A stretch of DNA of 64,000 nucleotides from Turritopsis dohrnii (lineage: Eukaryota; Cnidaria; Hydrozoa; Anthoathecata; Oceaniidae). The stretch is taken from the NCBI GenBank assembly GCA_027922465.2, contig BQMF02000297.1, forward strand, positions 248,001 to 312,000, given 5' to 3'. The position numbers and the translations under genes are program-made. Under the pieces are notes generated by a model. It was not told where the DNA came from. It made no database searches and worked only from the letters and a program-made list of their open reading frames with translations. This document shows, piece by piece, positions 1-10,664 of this stretch; the stretch's first letter is position 1; each line of letters opens with the position of its first letter.

Positions 1-465
1 ATGGTCTTGTATTTCATCGGTAAATAAAGAAGAAAATGCTTCCAACACAGTGCAATTTTCACTTATGGCATCAGAAACTCCTGGTGTTTTGTGTGGTTTG
101 AAATCGAAATCAAAAAGAGGTGCATCATTGTCGTCAACAACCTCATTTCATGTAACAGCTGGCGTAGTTTTCTTCTGGGCTCGAGTTTTTTTAACAGGAA
201 CTACAGATACATCATCCACATCACTAGACTCATCTTGTGACACATGACCATCAGAAGAAACTGACTGTTCAGGTTTAGCAACGTTGTTATCAGCAGCAAC
301 AAAAAATTCTACAGTATTACCTGTCACTGAATTGGTAGTTATTTGATCTAAATCTTCTTCTGCAACAAAAGTTTTATCTACATATTGAACATCTTCAGAT
401 TCAGATTCAGACAATTCAGATTCTGAGTCTGAAAAATCACTTTCAGAATCACTTTGTACAAGCAA
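1..465 (-). pseudogene. piggyBac-type transposase, N-terminal part, one in-frame stop
   Basis: The minus strand encodes a very acidic serine/aspartate/glutamate-rich leader, as is common at the start of piggyBac (PGBD-like) transposases. It is followed in the same frame by FDFKPHKTPGVSD and a segment ending LFTDEIQDH, which resembles the entry to the piggyBac DDE domain (F-x-P...PG...LFFTDE). A TGA at 148-150 separates the two parts without a frame change, so one nonsense mutation breaks an otherwise continuous frame. The catalytic aspartates would lie beyond the window edge. The frame stays open upstream of 465 to about 500, so the true start is not certain. Family assignment rests on motif recognition. 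Confidence 0.6.
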
Positions 466-520
466 AGCAGCATTTTGAATTTGACCATGAGAAAAACAAA
501 ACAGTTTGGTTTCTGTTTAC

Positions 521-770
521 GTTGGGATATGGACTCCATGAACAGTAACAACGATCTTTATGTTGTCTTCCTGTATGCTTAATTTATTTTTACTACTTTG
601 TGTATTGTATTGTGATAGATTTATTATGAATATTTTGATTCGTTTCAGATATTCCGATTAAAAAGGTTTTATGTGCAGAGCTCCAGTGCTGATAGTGAAC
701 CTGTCAACCTGCTTTAGTTGGAATACCTAGAGATTTTTAATTAAAACGTTTTGAGGTGTTAACAAAGTAA
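521..770 (+). repeat. Interspersed repeat, copy A (intact form of the unit at 5.5/7.7 kb)
   Basis: This noncoding stretch matches 5485-5627 followed directly by 7706-7795. Shared landmarks include the block with TTTATTATGAATATTTTGAT and the later 'ctccagtgctga' and 'gagatttttaattaaaa' blocks. It therefore shows the empty site of the TTAA-flanked element at 5632-7701. It probably belongs to the interior of a Helitron-like family, because copy B lies downstream of a Helitron 5' end. Confidence 0.55.
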
Positions 771-1287
771 AAAACAGGCTTTCGAAACTAAATGCTAGGA
801 TGAGAATGAAAAAAAGAATAAGAAAAAAGTTATAAATAATTAATTACTTTAACTAAAAACGCAAGTTTCTTTTAAAATTTTATTCAAAACGAAGCTTTTC
901 GTGTCTTCCAACACATCTTCAGGTTAAATTTAATTTAATGGTAGGTGGCTCCTTACGAATAATTAATTTTTTCTTTAAAATGTTAATCAAATGTAATGCG
1001 GCAATTATTGTTGTCAATTTTAAGATGTGCGCAAGCAATGATAAACAAGATAACAGGATTAACTAGAGGCGGCCAAAGCAATTTTAGTGACCAATTACTT
1101 CTTTGTTTCACAAAGACGAGTTTAAAAAAAATGAATTCATATACTTTAAAGGAAGAAGCTTTCATGAAAGAAATAAGGCGAATAAGCGAATAAGGCAGTT
1201 CAAAATATTTTTTTTCATCATTCAAAAAGAACTTAAATCAAAGTACAAGCAAGAAATACACTTTTTAAAAACTAGTGTGATCACGAG
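771..1287. other. Noncoding stretch, nothing firm except the ribozyme-like motif below
   Basis: AT-rich DNA without a convincing reading frame. The short frames on both strands at 983-1297 have low-complexity composition and no recognisable motif. Only the hammerhead-like motif near 885-925 stands out. Confidence 0.5.
885..925 (-). ncRNA. Hammerhead-ribozyme-like core, possible Penelope-type end
   Basis: On the minus strand CTGAAGA (fits CUGANGA) is followed by a short stem-loop (TGTGT...ACAC) and then GAAA, the order of a hammerhead core. The next bases, AAAGCTTCG, also occur near the 3' end of the Penelope element at 20.8 kb (CCGAAAAGCTTCG). Hammerhead motifs are known in Penelope-like elements. 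Stem I and III pairing could not be established, so this is a candidate only. Confidence 0.25.
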
Positions 1288-1325
1288 GGGTCGGTAGCTT
1301 AGTGGTTAGGGCAATCGCCTGGCAT
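1288..1325 (+). other. tRNA-like 5' half (A-box only)
   Basis: The string around GGTAGCTTAGTGGTTAGGGC matches a tRNA D-arm and pol III A-box, and the next bases resemble the 5' side of an anticodon arm. No B-box (GGTTCAANNCC) follows within 80 bases, so this is not an intact tRNA. It may be a tRNA pseudogene or the head of a truncated SINE. Confidence 0.3.
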
Positions 1326-1616
1326 AACAACAACAAAGAAAACCTTAAAAGTCATAAGCATAAGCGTAAACCACGGGGGTGAAAATATTCTAAGTGGTCA
1401 TTATTATAGCACAGTTGATCTATGTATTTCAAAACTCAGGGGAAAACCTTTAATCAAAACAAAATTTTGTTAAAAGAAAAGCATTTTTCGCAGGAATTGC
1501 TTAAAACCACATATTTCGGGGGAAATAATGCAGCCAAACATGAACTAGAAGGTACAGTAAGGGAAAATAATGAACAGAAAGATGTCAAAATCGTTAAATG
1601 TGCAATCGTTCAGGAT
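1326..1616. other. No feature recognised
   Basis: AT-rich sequence without a credible coding frame on either strand, RNA gene or inverted repeat. Confidence 0.4.
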
Positions 1617-2259
1617 TCACGTCAGATAAGTATGATTTTGTAAGATGCTTTTGAAACTCTGTCTGCTTTTCAGATGATAAACCTCAAAAAAAATAACAAG
1701 CATTTGGCATACCAGAGTAAGTCTTTGTGCAGCATGAAAAATATAGAGTTCCACTGGTATATTTTCAAAATTACTTTGGTAAAATTCTCTTGCCTCACAA
1801 CAATTGATTACCATAATGTATTATGAAATATCTGATGGTGTTCTAAATTTTGTGTCTTTTAACACTTCCTCTATGAGTTCTTCATGAGTTGTTAATTTTG
1901 TCAATTTCCACCCAATCACCCTTCTTTCCCCATCCAGAACAATAAAGAGCTTTAACGATTCACTAAAAAATTTATTATCCACCAACATTTTTGCCAATTT
2001 TAAATGTGTGATCTGTTGACAAATAACCAATAGGAATACAAGTCTCTACGGCACTTTTAAAATCTAACTTTTGTTCTTCGTAAATGTATAGAAACACCTG
2101 AATTTTATTTCTGCCTGGAAATGCAGTCAGAGGTGACAAATGAAAATCATCCTTTGTTAAAACAGTGAACTGACACATAGATAGTAAGATGGAATACTCA
2201 GTCAAATGAAAATTTGCAATACTTTCAGTTGTCTGTTTGAAATTCATCCCATGTGTCAA
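1617..2259 (-). pseudogene. DDE/RNase H-like transposase fragment of an unnamed family, broken
   Basis: The minus strand carries GYLSTDHTFKIGKN, then in another frame KLFIVLDGERRVIGWKLTK, then INCCEAREFYQ and ELYIFHAAQRLT. The order 'hDHTFK ... FIVLDExxxVIGWxLTK ... DNCCxxR ... hDIFHAxQR' is one I associate with a multi-copy metazoan transposase-like family with an RNase H-type core. The aspartate usual before NCC is isoleucine here. Lesions are a frame change near 1985-2005 and an in-frame TAA at 1821-1823. The C-terminus is lost after the 'HAAQRLT' block. I cannot name the superfamily with confidence. Confidence 0.5.
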
Positions 2260-3009
2260 CTGTTCAAAAAATATAGTTATCCAATTCGACCGAAAACATA
2301 CTGCGACTATATTTCCTTAAGGTGAAAGATCTCACAACTGGCAACAATGACATTATTTCATTTGAAGATGCAGGATATTCGTGACCATGGTCATAACGAT
2401 ACCATCTCTGTATAAGCAAGACATATTATTATTATTAAATAAACCAATCTTAACTAATTTGGGATTATTTTTGTTACCAACACGAACAACATCCACAGTC
2501 AATGATCCACAAGTCAATGAAATAGGCAAAACAGCTTCAGATTATGAGCTTGCATTGGAGACCATATAAAAACTTTGCATAGGTGCTTCAACTCCCTTTT
2601 TACTATCATAGCGTTTTACTATTTAACTGTGATTCTTCAGCTGTTACACTGACGAAATAAAAAATAACCAAATAAAGCATCATATAGTAAAAGCTTCAAT
2701 ACTTAAGTATGTTAAGCCACAACGAGCTCCAGCTTTGGGTAAATTGATCACATGATCAAAGTTATTCCCTTTTAACCCTGACCATACATGCATCATTATG
2801 TTCTACTTACACAAAACAAGATAACTTTGAAAATAAACGCAAAAATACAGTCCAACATACTTAAAACTTAGCAACTCATGATTGCATCACTGCATCAAAT
2901 ACTGACAAATGCATCTCATTCTCTAAAAATGGACAAGTAGTTGGATTCAACTCTCCACCACTCTAGCACCAGTAGTGCAAGTCCAGTGCAATTCAAAACA
3001 TGGAGGTCC
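2260..3009. other. Noncoding, possible remnants of the same element
   Basis: No intact frame. A minus-strand stretch at about 2360-2560 reads as a protein-like string (PISLTCGSLTVDVVRVGNK), and another near 2680-2780 reads NFDHVINLPKAGARC, but neither can be assigned. They may be decayed exons of the transposase downstream on the same strand. Confidence 0.25.
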
Positions 3010-3219
3010 TCATACATAAATATTTGTGAAGTTTGTAGAATTAAAATAGTCTAAGGCTAGTACCTTGCCATCAACTGATTTGACTTTCTTCCTACCTGCA
3101 TCCGTCTGGAATGATGCTATCTTCTGTCGTTTGATTTTCTCCTCGAATCGTTCTTCTCTCTCACAGCATTGATTGATGAATTCATTTCTTGACCTTTCGC
3201 CTATATCATTTATGTTCAA
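3010..3219 (-). pseudogene. Small basic/acidic fragment, possible N-terminal exon of the 1.6-2.3 kb transposase
   Basis: A 69-codon frame reads CEREERFEEKIKRQKIASFQ followed by a lysine-rich segment and GKVLALDYF. It has a charged, amphipathic composition and lies on the same strand 750 bp upstream of the transposase fragment. The link is inference from position and composition only. It could also be a chance frame. Confidence 0.2.
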
Positions 3220-3409
3220 AATAAAATTTTCAGCCTCTTTAGATGATGCCTTACCAGTTGCTATGTTAAAAGTGCATCCTTGTTTTCCATTTCAATGGAT
3301 GATTCTTAGGACATTGTTAATTTTTTGGCAATATTGAGGCTAATGATTCTTATAAAAGGTATTCTTCTTTAAAAAAGAACAACAATATACTTGGGTTTAT
3401 TTTTCTTAC

Positions 3410-4066
3410 CCATAACGCCAAAATTACCCCCTGGAAGCATCGATGACTGCCCACTAGTTACCCCCGGAAGATGTGGTCAGTTCTTTCAGATGAATTGAAT
3501 TGAAGCACCATTGTACCAAGTTTCCGTCATATTATCATTTAGGGTAATTAGTTCAGACCCAAAACGCTCATGTTACCCCTGAAAACATATGTGACTGACT
3601 AGTCCTTACCCCCGGAAATTTCGGTCAGTTCTTTCAAATAAGTTTCACCCATGAACTAAACTACCAGTGTACCAAATTTTGTCCATATATCTTATAGGGT
3701 AATTATTTCTTACCCAAAACACTCATTTTACCCCCTGGAAATATACGTGACTTACCAGCACTTACCCCCGGAAATTTTGGTCAGTTTTTGTGAATTTAGA
3801 ATCAGTGTGTTATGGGCTTGCTTTGTACCAAAAATTAACCTTGTGTCTAATGGGGTAAATAAAAGGCAAATTTAGGCCCAATAAAATGGGTCTGACCTGC
3901 CCCCGGTCCCAGAAATTTTGGTCAGGCATTATTTGATTTGTTAGCACATGGGCTATCTTGGGTGAAAAGAAGAACTTTGAGTAATGTGAGGTAAATAAAG
4001 TGCAAAATTGGGCTTTTTTGATTTAGTCCCACGACTTGTTCCCCCAATGACGTCACGACTGACCAT
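3410..4066. repeat. Degenerate tandem repeat, about five units of 135-156 bp
   Basis: A block starting with CCCCCGGAAATTTTGGTCAG recurs, with its C5 run at 3461, 3609, 3765, 3900 and, weakly, 4041. Other parts recur at matching offsets: 'ttaccccctggaa', 'tgtaccaa(a)tt' and 'agggtaattat/g'. Units have diverged clearly from one another, so the array is old. There is no open frame across it. Confidence 0.7.
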
Positions 4067-5020
4067 GGAAAATTTAATGTTCAAGTCATTGTTTGAAACT
4101 TCAGCACCTCAAACCTTTTGAGGAAAATGGGGTAAATAAATCCGTTGTGGGCTCTTAGACTAAAAGTTCAAAATTTAGTAACTGAAAATATTTATTCAAT
4201 ATATCCTGGCTACTTAGCTATCATTTTTTTTGTTATTGTTGTGCCAACTTGGTGCACACATCTATATACAGGCCACTCCCCCTTTCAATCAGTTAGCTTG
4301 TGTCTGGTCAACATGGCCATACTCAAATCTCAAGTTTATCTTATGAAGCTTTGGTAACAACTCAGTTCAAGTCTCAAACAATATCAACATCAAGTCTCAC
4401 TCAAGATCAGTTTCAGTCAACTGAATGCTATCAAGTCTTACTCATCACATCACTTAGCATTTTTTATTGGCCACCTCTTTGAACACTAGATTATGAAGAA
4501 CTTCAAAGTTCCAAACTTAGTCAATTAATTGTGTGACCCTACAATATCAAGTCAGCGCCTTTAACATAAAGCCGTCACATCTTTTCAGCTAAATTGCATT
4601 TTAATGTACAAAACGTTTTTGTAATACACAGAGTTTTTCATATTTTTTTTCTCTCCTTGTATCAGAAGGCAGAAAAGCACTGCTCAACCCATCTTCCAAA
4701 TGGACTTCCTTTCGTTTAACAGTTTTCCTGTTATCCTCCCGCAATTTTCATTCGAATTTATGCATTGACTTGATTCCTTCCCAGGGTCTGGCAAAGATTG
4801 ATTATTACCAACTGTCTCTACTGTTGCATCCATTGTAACTTTTCTGTAATTGAAAATAAAAACACGGGTTGAAACAAATTAAATGTTTCTCATTAATATT
4901 TTCAAGTTGCACTTAACAACATACGTGCAGATAGCAGGAATTGTTCCAATTCTGGTAAGAAAATCAACTTTAGATGAACATTTCACTTTCCCAAGCTTTT
5001 CTTAAAAGCTAAAAAATAAA
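4067..5020. other. No gene recognised
   Basis: AT-rich noncoding DNA. Short frames at 4145-4482 overlap each other and show no family motif. A CAAGTCTCA-type short repeat recurs loosely at 4325-4450. Confidence 0.4.
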
Positions 5021-5480
5021 TCTATATACTAATCACGAGTGTGCATCCGCTTTTTTCACGCTTTCACTCTCTAAAATTTTGGGTCGTTTTTGCGGTCACT
5101 TATTCATAATGGAGTGTCAGACCACGGCGGTTAATATTTTTCTACAATTAGTATAGGGGAAAACATTGCATTGCATATAATCGTTTCAAATGCTTTGATT
5201 ATTCGCGAGATCAAGAAACAATAGACAACAACGAAAGTATTGCGCGAAGATATATTAATGTTTTTAGGGTAAGTACGCTTTAGAACTTTTTTGTTTGTTT
5301 GTTTTGTTTTTTCTTATAGTATTAATAGAGTTTCTGCATCATTACTTTTCAAATAATAAGCGATTGAAGAAATGAATATCATGGTTTTTAATCATGACGG
5401 TCTGGGTTCGTAAAGAAAATCGCAATTGTTTTTAATTCACATTTCGACACTTTTACGACTTTCGCGTTTGGCTTTTATTT
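5021..5480 (+). mobile_element. Helitron-like 5' end and interior (non-autonomous)
   Basis: The string TCTATATACTAATCACGAG, directly preceded by A, matches the 5' ends of the Helitron copies at 58.8-60.7 kb. It continues with the same 'tgtgcatccgcttttt...ctctctaaaat' type block seen in them. Around 5370-5450 it shares 'gaaatgaa(t)atcatggttttaatcatgac' with the copies at 10.0 and 55.7 kb. No 3' CTAG end was located, so the right border is approximate. Confidence 0.5.
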
Positions 5481-5484
5481 TATT

Positions 5485-5627
5485 TTGGGGTGTGGATTCC
5501 ATGAACAAGTACAGCGATTTTAATCTTTTTGTTGTTTACCTGTACGCACAATTTATTTTTACTGCTGCCATATATCGTATCGTGAAAGATTTATTATGAA
5601 TATTTTGATGTGTTTCAGATCTTCTGA
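5485..5627 (+). repeat. Interspersed repeat copy B, left part
   Basis: Matches 521-650 and is interrupted at TTAA 5628-5631 by the element at 5632-7701. It resumes at 7706. Confidence 0.55.
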
Positions 5628-5631
5628 TTAA

Positions 5632-7701
5632 AGGGATTGTCCGGTAAAAAATAATAATTTGTGATTTTATGTAGTTTTGGTAAAGAAACAACAATTTACC
5701 GTTTAAACTTTTTGAATCTTCGTTGTTTACATTAATATCAACGATTAATATTAGCCATGTTAACACAGCACATTTATTTTGATGAATGATCTTCAGAGCT
5801 AAAAGGACTGGGTAAATAATCTATTATGCATAATTATGCGAATGACGTATTAGTTTGCCTTCTGTTCACGTACTGCATAGTGCGTCCGCTCGAATGTACA
5901 GTTTACCCCTGGTAATTAAAGAATATTTACGAATTAAAAACTAATGAAAATCGATGATTTTTAATGTAAAACCTTAAATATAAAGTTTTTGAAATTAAGT
6001 GATTGAAAAAAATTTTTTTTTATTTGAAAAAACTTTTAAAAATGAACGCCAACAATATGCCAATGAAGGAGTGAAAGGATTTCAATTTAAGCCCGAGAGA
6101 TCTCTTGGCGCAGAAGAGACAGTTGACGGCAGAAGCAACAACTCTCCGTTCCAGACTCACATGAACAAAAAGCAGTAACAGATTGGTGTAAAACAACGTA
6201 GGAACTGAGCCAGACAACTGCTCTTATACTGGCCGCGAAGTTTAGTATAACTTACTTTCTAAACTCCAACTTGGGTCAAAACATTTTTCTTCTTTTCTTC
6301 TTTCATTTTTCAAAACATAAAAAAGTTGTCTTCGGTAAGTTCGTTCTTTTTATCGCAGCGATCCACGCTTGTCTTAATTTTGGATCAGTTGGCAACCTTA
6401 AAAAATGTTTCGTGCTTTTAATTTGTACGATTTAACACTACACAGTTAGTTAGTCATGGTGCACAAAACTAATAACTAGATTCACTAGCGTCCGCGGAAG
6501 AAGAACGAGGCTCGCTTAGAAAGAGGCTCCTCTTCTAGAGAGACTGTCACGCGTCCGAACATTGAGTTTACGTTTTTTCCCAGCAGGCAAAAACCTTTTT
6601 ATTTTATTGTAAAGGGGGCTGGAAACTAAGATGCTTATTAATTTTATTGAATAACACGAAAACGAGTCCGACTGGTACCACTTATGTTTTAATATTCTTT
6701 CGTTAGGTGAACAAAAGAATTTGTATAAAGAAGGAAATTTCAAAATTACTTTAGCAACGGGGGTGGTTCTCCCTAGCAACAGAAAATAAAGCGATTATTC
6801 GATTCAATGGAGCGCGAAAACTAATAAAATAAGTTTGACATGTCTTAGTTCATTAAATATTTGATATGTTTTACAATCATTTTTGTATTCAACGATATGT
6901 TTTACAATAAAATGTCTAGAAAATATTTTTTTTTCCAACGACAGGCAAAACACGAGACACGACATATCACTGACATAACAACCTTTCATAATATAAGTTT
7001 AGACATACGTATGTCTTTATACAAACAGATGTTTAATTTTTCTGGCGCACTTATAGCGCGTCAAGAAGGCAGTACGGCGTCTTTGCTAATGGGCCTATTA
7101 AAAAAAATATACTAAGACTGCGCGCTAACAGAGTTATGTTTTCGCATGAAGTTCAAACTTCGTTACCATTGGGTTTCTAACAGTTACAGACGCGTTAGTT
7201 GATTGAAAAGAATTCTCATCAAGATTCGGCAATAAATTTCTGATAACGAAAAAGAGAAAAAGAACGAAGTTTCTCGAAGATTATGGGGCGGTACTTTAAT
7301 TCAAAAGCATTTGTTTCATGTTCAGTATTATTGCTTGCACTTTCGTAACTCGAGAAGACGGGGGGCTTATACATTTTCAAGAAAAAAGACCGCTGAAATG
7401 TCGAAAGTATTGCAATGGATAAAGAGGCTGTCTTTCTCTTGCCTCATTTGCTTATTGTGTTATGATATTGAAGGCAAACTACTACGTCACAGCAGAAATA
7501 TTACAATAGCCTCACTTTCGCGAGTTGATTTTTCAAAACAAGATGGCTATGCAGAAGGACGCAAACAGCGCGAAGGTTTTTTTAAATCTAAGAAGCAAGT
7601 TAAGAAACAAGCTTATGTTTGAAGAAAAGGAATTGGAAATTATTTATTTAAGTACTAAAGGAATTATGTCACAAATTTTTGTTTTTTACCGGGCAATCCC
7701 T
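5632..7701. mobile_element. piggyBac-type element without transposase, TTAA target duplication
   Basis: The two ends are inverted repeats: AGGGATTGTCCGGTAAAAAA on the left and the complement of a near-identical AGGGATTGCCCGGTAAAAAA on the right. Each is flanked by TTAA (5628-5631 and 7702-7705), the exact target site of piggyBac. Joining the flanks restores the repeat seen uninterrupted at 521-770, which proves insertion. The 2,070-bp interior holds no frame resembling a transposase; the short frames at 6020-6217, 6516-6779 and 7311-7761 have no motif. It is thus a non-autonomous or gutted element. Confidence 0.8.
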
Positions 7702-7705
7702 TTAA

Positions 7706-7795
7706 GAACTTTTTCTGTTCATAACTCCAGTGTTGAACTAAATATTCTACAGCAGGAATAACTAGATATTTTTAATTAAAAGATTGAAGAGTGTT
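7706..7795 (+). repeat. Interspersed repeat copy B, right part
   Basis: Continues copy B after the TTAA element and matches 656-755, including 'ctccagtg' and 'gatatttttaattaaaa'. Confidence 0.5.
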
Positions 7796-7799
7796 TTTT

Positions 7800-8220
7800 T
7801 TCTGTATTGACGTTAGAGATAGTGTAGCTCAGGCAGTTGGTCTTGCCAAGCAGCACAATGCAATAGGGGATTTGCATTTCGTCAAACAGCCCGTCTTGCC
7901 CTCATGCGAAGAACATAAGCATTTTGCCGGGCTAACCTTTGATCGTCACCTTCCATTTGACGATTCTGAACGTGCCTTTCAGCATCATTGATACGAAGTC
8001 GTTCATATTCTAATCCAACATTTTCAATATCTGGTGGCTGGATAGTAATGTTTTGTTGAAGCTGTTGGCGTCTTGCCTCAGCCCTTCCCTCGTGGGCATG
8101 CCAACGCTGAATAATAGAGCGTACTTGCTGCTGATCAGGTGGCTGGAGCACAAACTGGTCATTCCTTAAAACTGCTTGGAAGCCAGGAATAATATTAGTG
8201 CCTCTTATATTAAACATCAC
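7800..8220 (-). pseudogene. Helitron protein, N-terminal arginine-rich fragment
   Basis: The minus frame has an arginine/glutamine-rich helix (RWHAHEGRAEARRQQLQQN, then RLARQNAYVLRMRARRAV). In the same frame, past a TGA just below 7885, it reads RNANPLLHCAAWQDQLPELH. Helitron Rep-helicase proteins of animals often carry such an R/Q/E-rich segment ahead of a short cysteine-bearing region and the Rep domain. No Rep or helicase motif follows here. Assignment is moderate to low, and a different charged-coil protein is possible. Confidence 0.35.
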
Positions 8221-9170
8221 AGTTCAGAAACACTAACAACAAAAAAAGAAAGAGATAGCTACCCACTGTGAATAAACAGCACAAATCTAGGTAGAAGCAG
8301 AAACATACTGACCAATACAAAAGAAAAACAGAGAAATAGTCGAAACTGTGATAAATGATCTTTAACAAACCTTTCTATCTAAAAACTGACGTCTTTTGAA
8401 GATAAAAGATAAATGTACAAAAAACGAACCTGAAATGCACATAGAAAATGTGTTAGAAGACAGAAAGAGTAATAGGTTGTGAACATAAACGAAGGGTTTA
8501 AGGGTTCTGCATACGACCAAACTGACAAATAGTTCTTTTCCAAACATTGTAGAGGAAAAAGAACGTAAAGTTTGGAAAAACCGTCGTAAAGTTGACCATT
8601 TTAAAATTTAACTGAAAATAAATAAACAGATCTCACTTTCGTTGACGTATTTTGTGCGCAGCAAAACTAACGTACGACGATGACAATGAACCTGTAATGC
8701 AGACAGAAAAAAAGCAGATAAACTTTCAAACAGATGATGCTGGGAGTGTGGATGTTCAATTTAAAAGGCTGGAAAAACAGTCGTAAAGTTTTCCATTTTT
8801 TAACTATGATGAAAACAAATAAACAGATCTCACCTTGTTGACGTATTTTTGGCGTTTTTGATTAAATATAAACATTCTCTATTGTCTAATGTCTAATTCT
8901 TTTGTATTTTGTGACGCTCACGTAGCCGCACTCAATAACAAATTATTTAGTTTAATTTCTCAACGATTTGGTTGCTATAGTTTGCCCCATTATGGAAACC
9001 AATTTTGATTGGTCAAAAGCATTCACGTCAATCAAAACAATCAAAATAAATCAAAATAAATGCGCATTGTATAGGTTTCCCGAAAGAAACGTCACACTTA
9101 AGATTACGTAACATTAGAAAAAATGTCTGTTGCCTCTGCGTGGTTTTACGACGAAAAGGGAAAAATAAGA
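8221..9170. other. Noncoding, with an 88-bp direct duplication
   Basis: Two similar blocks, 8571-8658 and 8769-8854, share 'tggaaaaac(c/a)gtcgtaaagtt' and later 'aaataaacagatctcac', ending at 'gttgacgtattttt'. No coding frame with a motif was seen in the rest of the stretch. Confidence 0.5.
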
Positions 9171-9960
9171 AGGTTCTGACCGTGAAAAAAACCCAAATAT
9201 ATCACTCTCTAAAATAAAAACCGGATGCACAATCGCAAATTAGTATAATAAGACATAATCTTGCGTAAAAGTTCTTTACGACTTTGATTTCAAAAAGAAT
9301 CTGCGGAAATACAACGCGTTCCCGTGTGTGTACCCCGTGACGAAAATTTTATATACGGAATTGGAAATGGAAAGTGTACCCATGTTGTAGAGCTCGAAAA
9401 ACTGGTCAAAACAATGTATGGGATCGTTTAACTACGACTACCGGTTGCAGAGATATCGTTGATGAAAAATTTTAATGACGTCATATCCGCAGTACCAAAT
9501 AAAATTTAGGTCCAAATGTTGCATCACCCTGTCACCCATATCACGGACCCTAAATAACATCAGTTATCCCTATTGGTTCTCAAGATATTTCCCCAAAAAC
9601 GCCGCGTTCGATTGGGGATGCAATGCAATGATTCCCCTGTGATGCGATAAAAATAACTGACGTCACTCCGCGTGCTATATCTCGCGTAAAAGTTTTTTAC
9701 GGCTATAATTTCGCGAAGGATGTGTCGAAAATAGGCGACCAAAAATTAAATCACAAAATCGTGACTGGAAAGTGTTCCCATGTTGTAGAGCTCGAAAAGC
9801 TGATCAAAAAAGTGTATGGGATCGTTTCGCTACGATCAACCGTTGCAGAGATATCGTTAATCAAAAGTTTTGATGACGTCATAGCCGCAGTACCAAATAA
9901 AATTTAGGCCAAAATGTTGCGTCACCACATCACCCGTGTCACCAACCCTAAAAAACGTTT
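9171..9960 (-). mobile_element. Two Helitron family-1 copies joined head to tail, minus orientation
   Basis: Read on the minus strand, this matches the units at 58.8-61.2 kb: 'ttgcattgcatccccaatcg', 'ggggaaatatc', 'aaacgatcccatac', and the 3' hairpin GTAAAAAACTTTTACGCGAG near 9690. A second copy ends near 9260 with a mutated hairpin and runs into a 5'-type end (TTATTATACTAATTTGCG). The copies are diverged and lack any protein. Confidence 0.6.
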
Positions 9961-9964
9961 TCGG

Positions 9965-10410
9965 TATTACAATTCAAGTATTAATTTTTTAGGTAATAAT
10001 AAAAAAAAAGCATAAAGAAATGAAACTCATGGTTTTAATCATGACGTTGATGGTTTTGGGAAGAACAGACTACATATCATTTCAAAAATTCATTAATGGT
10101 TGCTGTATAATGTAACTTCCACACGAAAGAAACACAGTTGGAAGGTAACAATTTGTTTTCAATTCACATTTTGTAATGTTATTCAATGTTTGGGTAAACA
10201 GTTCTGTGTTATATATTGCCATTTTTTTTACATTAAAGTTACTTCTCTTCTGCGTATAAATATATTATTCTGAGCCATGTTGCTATTTGTTTCTGTTTTT
10301 AATCTTCTGAAGGTAATAACAAATTAATGCCTGAAAAGAAACTTTTACATGAGTTAAATTCTGTGACACAACGCATACTGAACATGGGTGGCGAGTGACG
10401 CGTACGTACC
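9965..10410 (+). mobile_element. Non-autonomous Helitron family-2 copy, 3' end lost
   Basis: Matches 55,635-56,075 over its length. Shared landmarks are 'ttttcggtattacaatt', 'gaaatgaaactcatggtttt', 'aaagaaacacagttggaagg' and 'catactgaacatgggtggcg'. The hairpin and CTAG end found in the other copy are missing here, the sequence changing at about 10,400. Confidence 0.55.
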
Positions 10411-10526
10411 ACATTAATGACAGATTTGACCTAATGTTTTCAAAGTTAAGTTCGGTAAAAAGTTTTTACCCGGGATACTAGTTCTATATAATTTCAAAAC
10501 GTTTTCAAAAAACAAAAATGACTTAC

Positions 10527-10573
10527 ACAAAATCCTCTCTTTCGTGACCATGCTGGTCTCCTTGTTCAGCCAT
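10527..10573 (-). CDS. Candidate first coding exon of an unidentified gene
   Basis: An ATG opens the frame MAEQGDQHGHEREDFV, which stops being open exactly after a good 5' splice site (gtaagt). The exon ends in phase 2, so it would not fit the phase-1 micro-exons upstream on the same strand. No downstream exon was recognised before the Helitron copy. It may be a genuine first exon whose gene has been lost. Confidence 0.25.
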
Positions 10574-10664
10574 CTTTACTTAACACACGGGTCAAAAATG
10601 TAAAATGGCGGCAGCTTAGTTGACCGATATTGAAAAATGCTTGCTTTTTTCATCAAAATATGTT

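Noticed and set aside
983..1297. Small frames on both strands
   Set aside because: They overlap on opposite strands, are AT-driven in composition and match no family I know.
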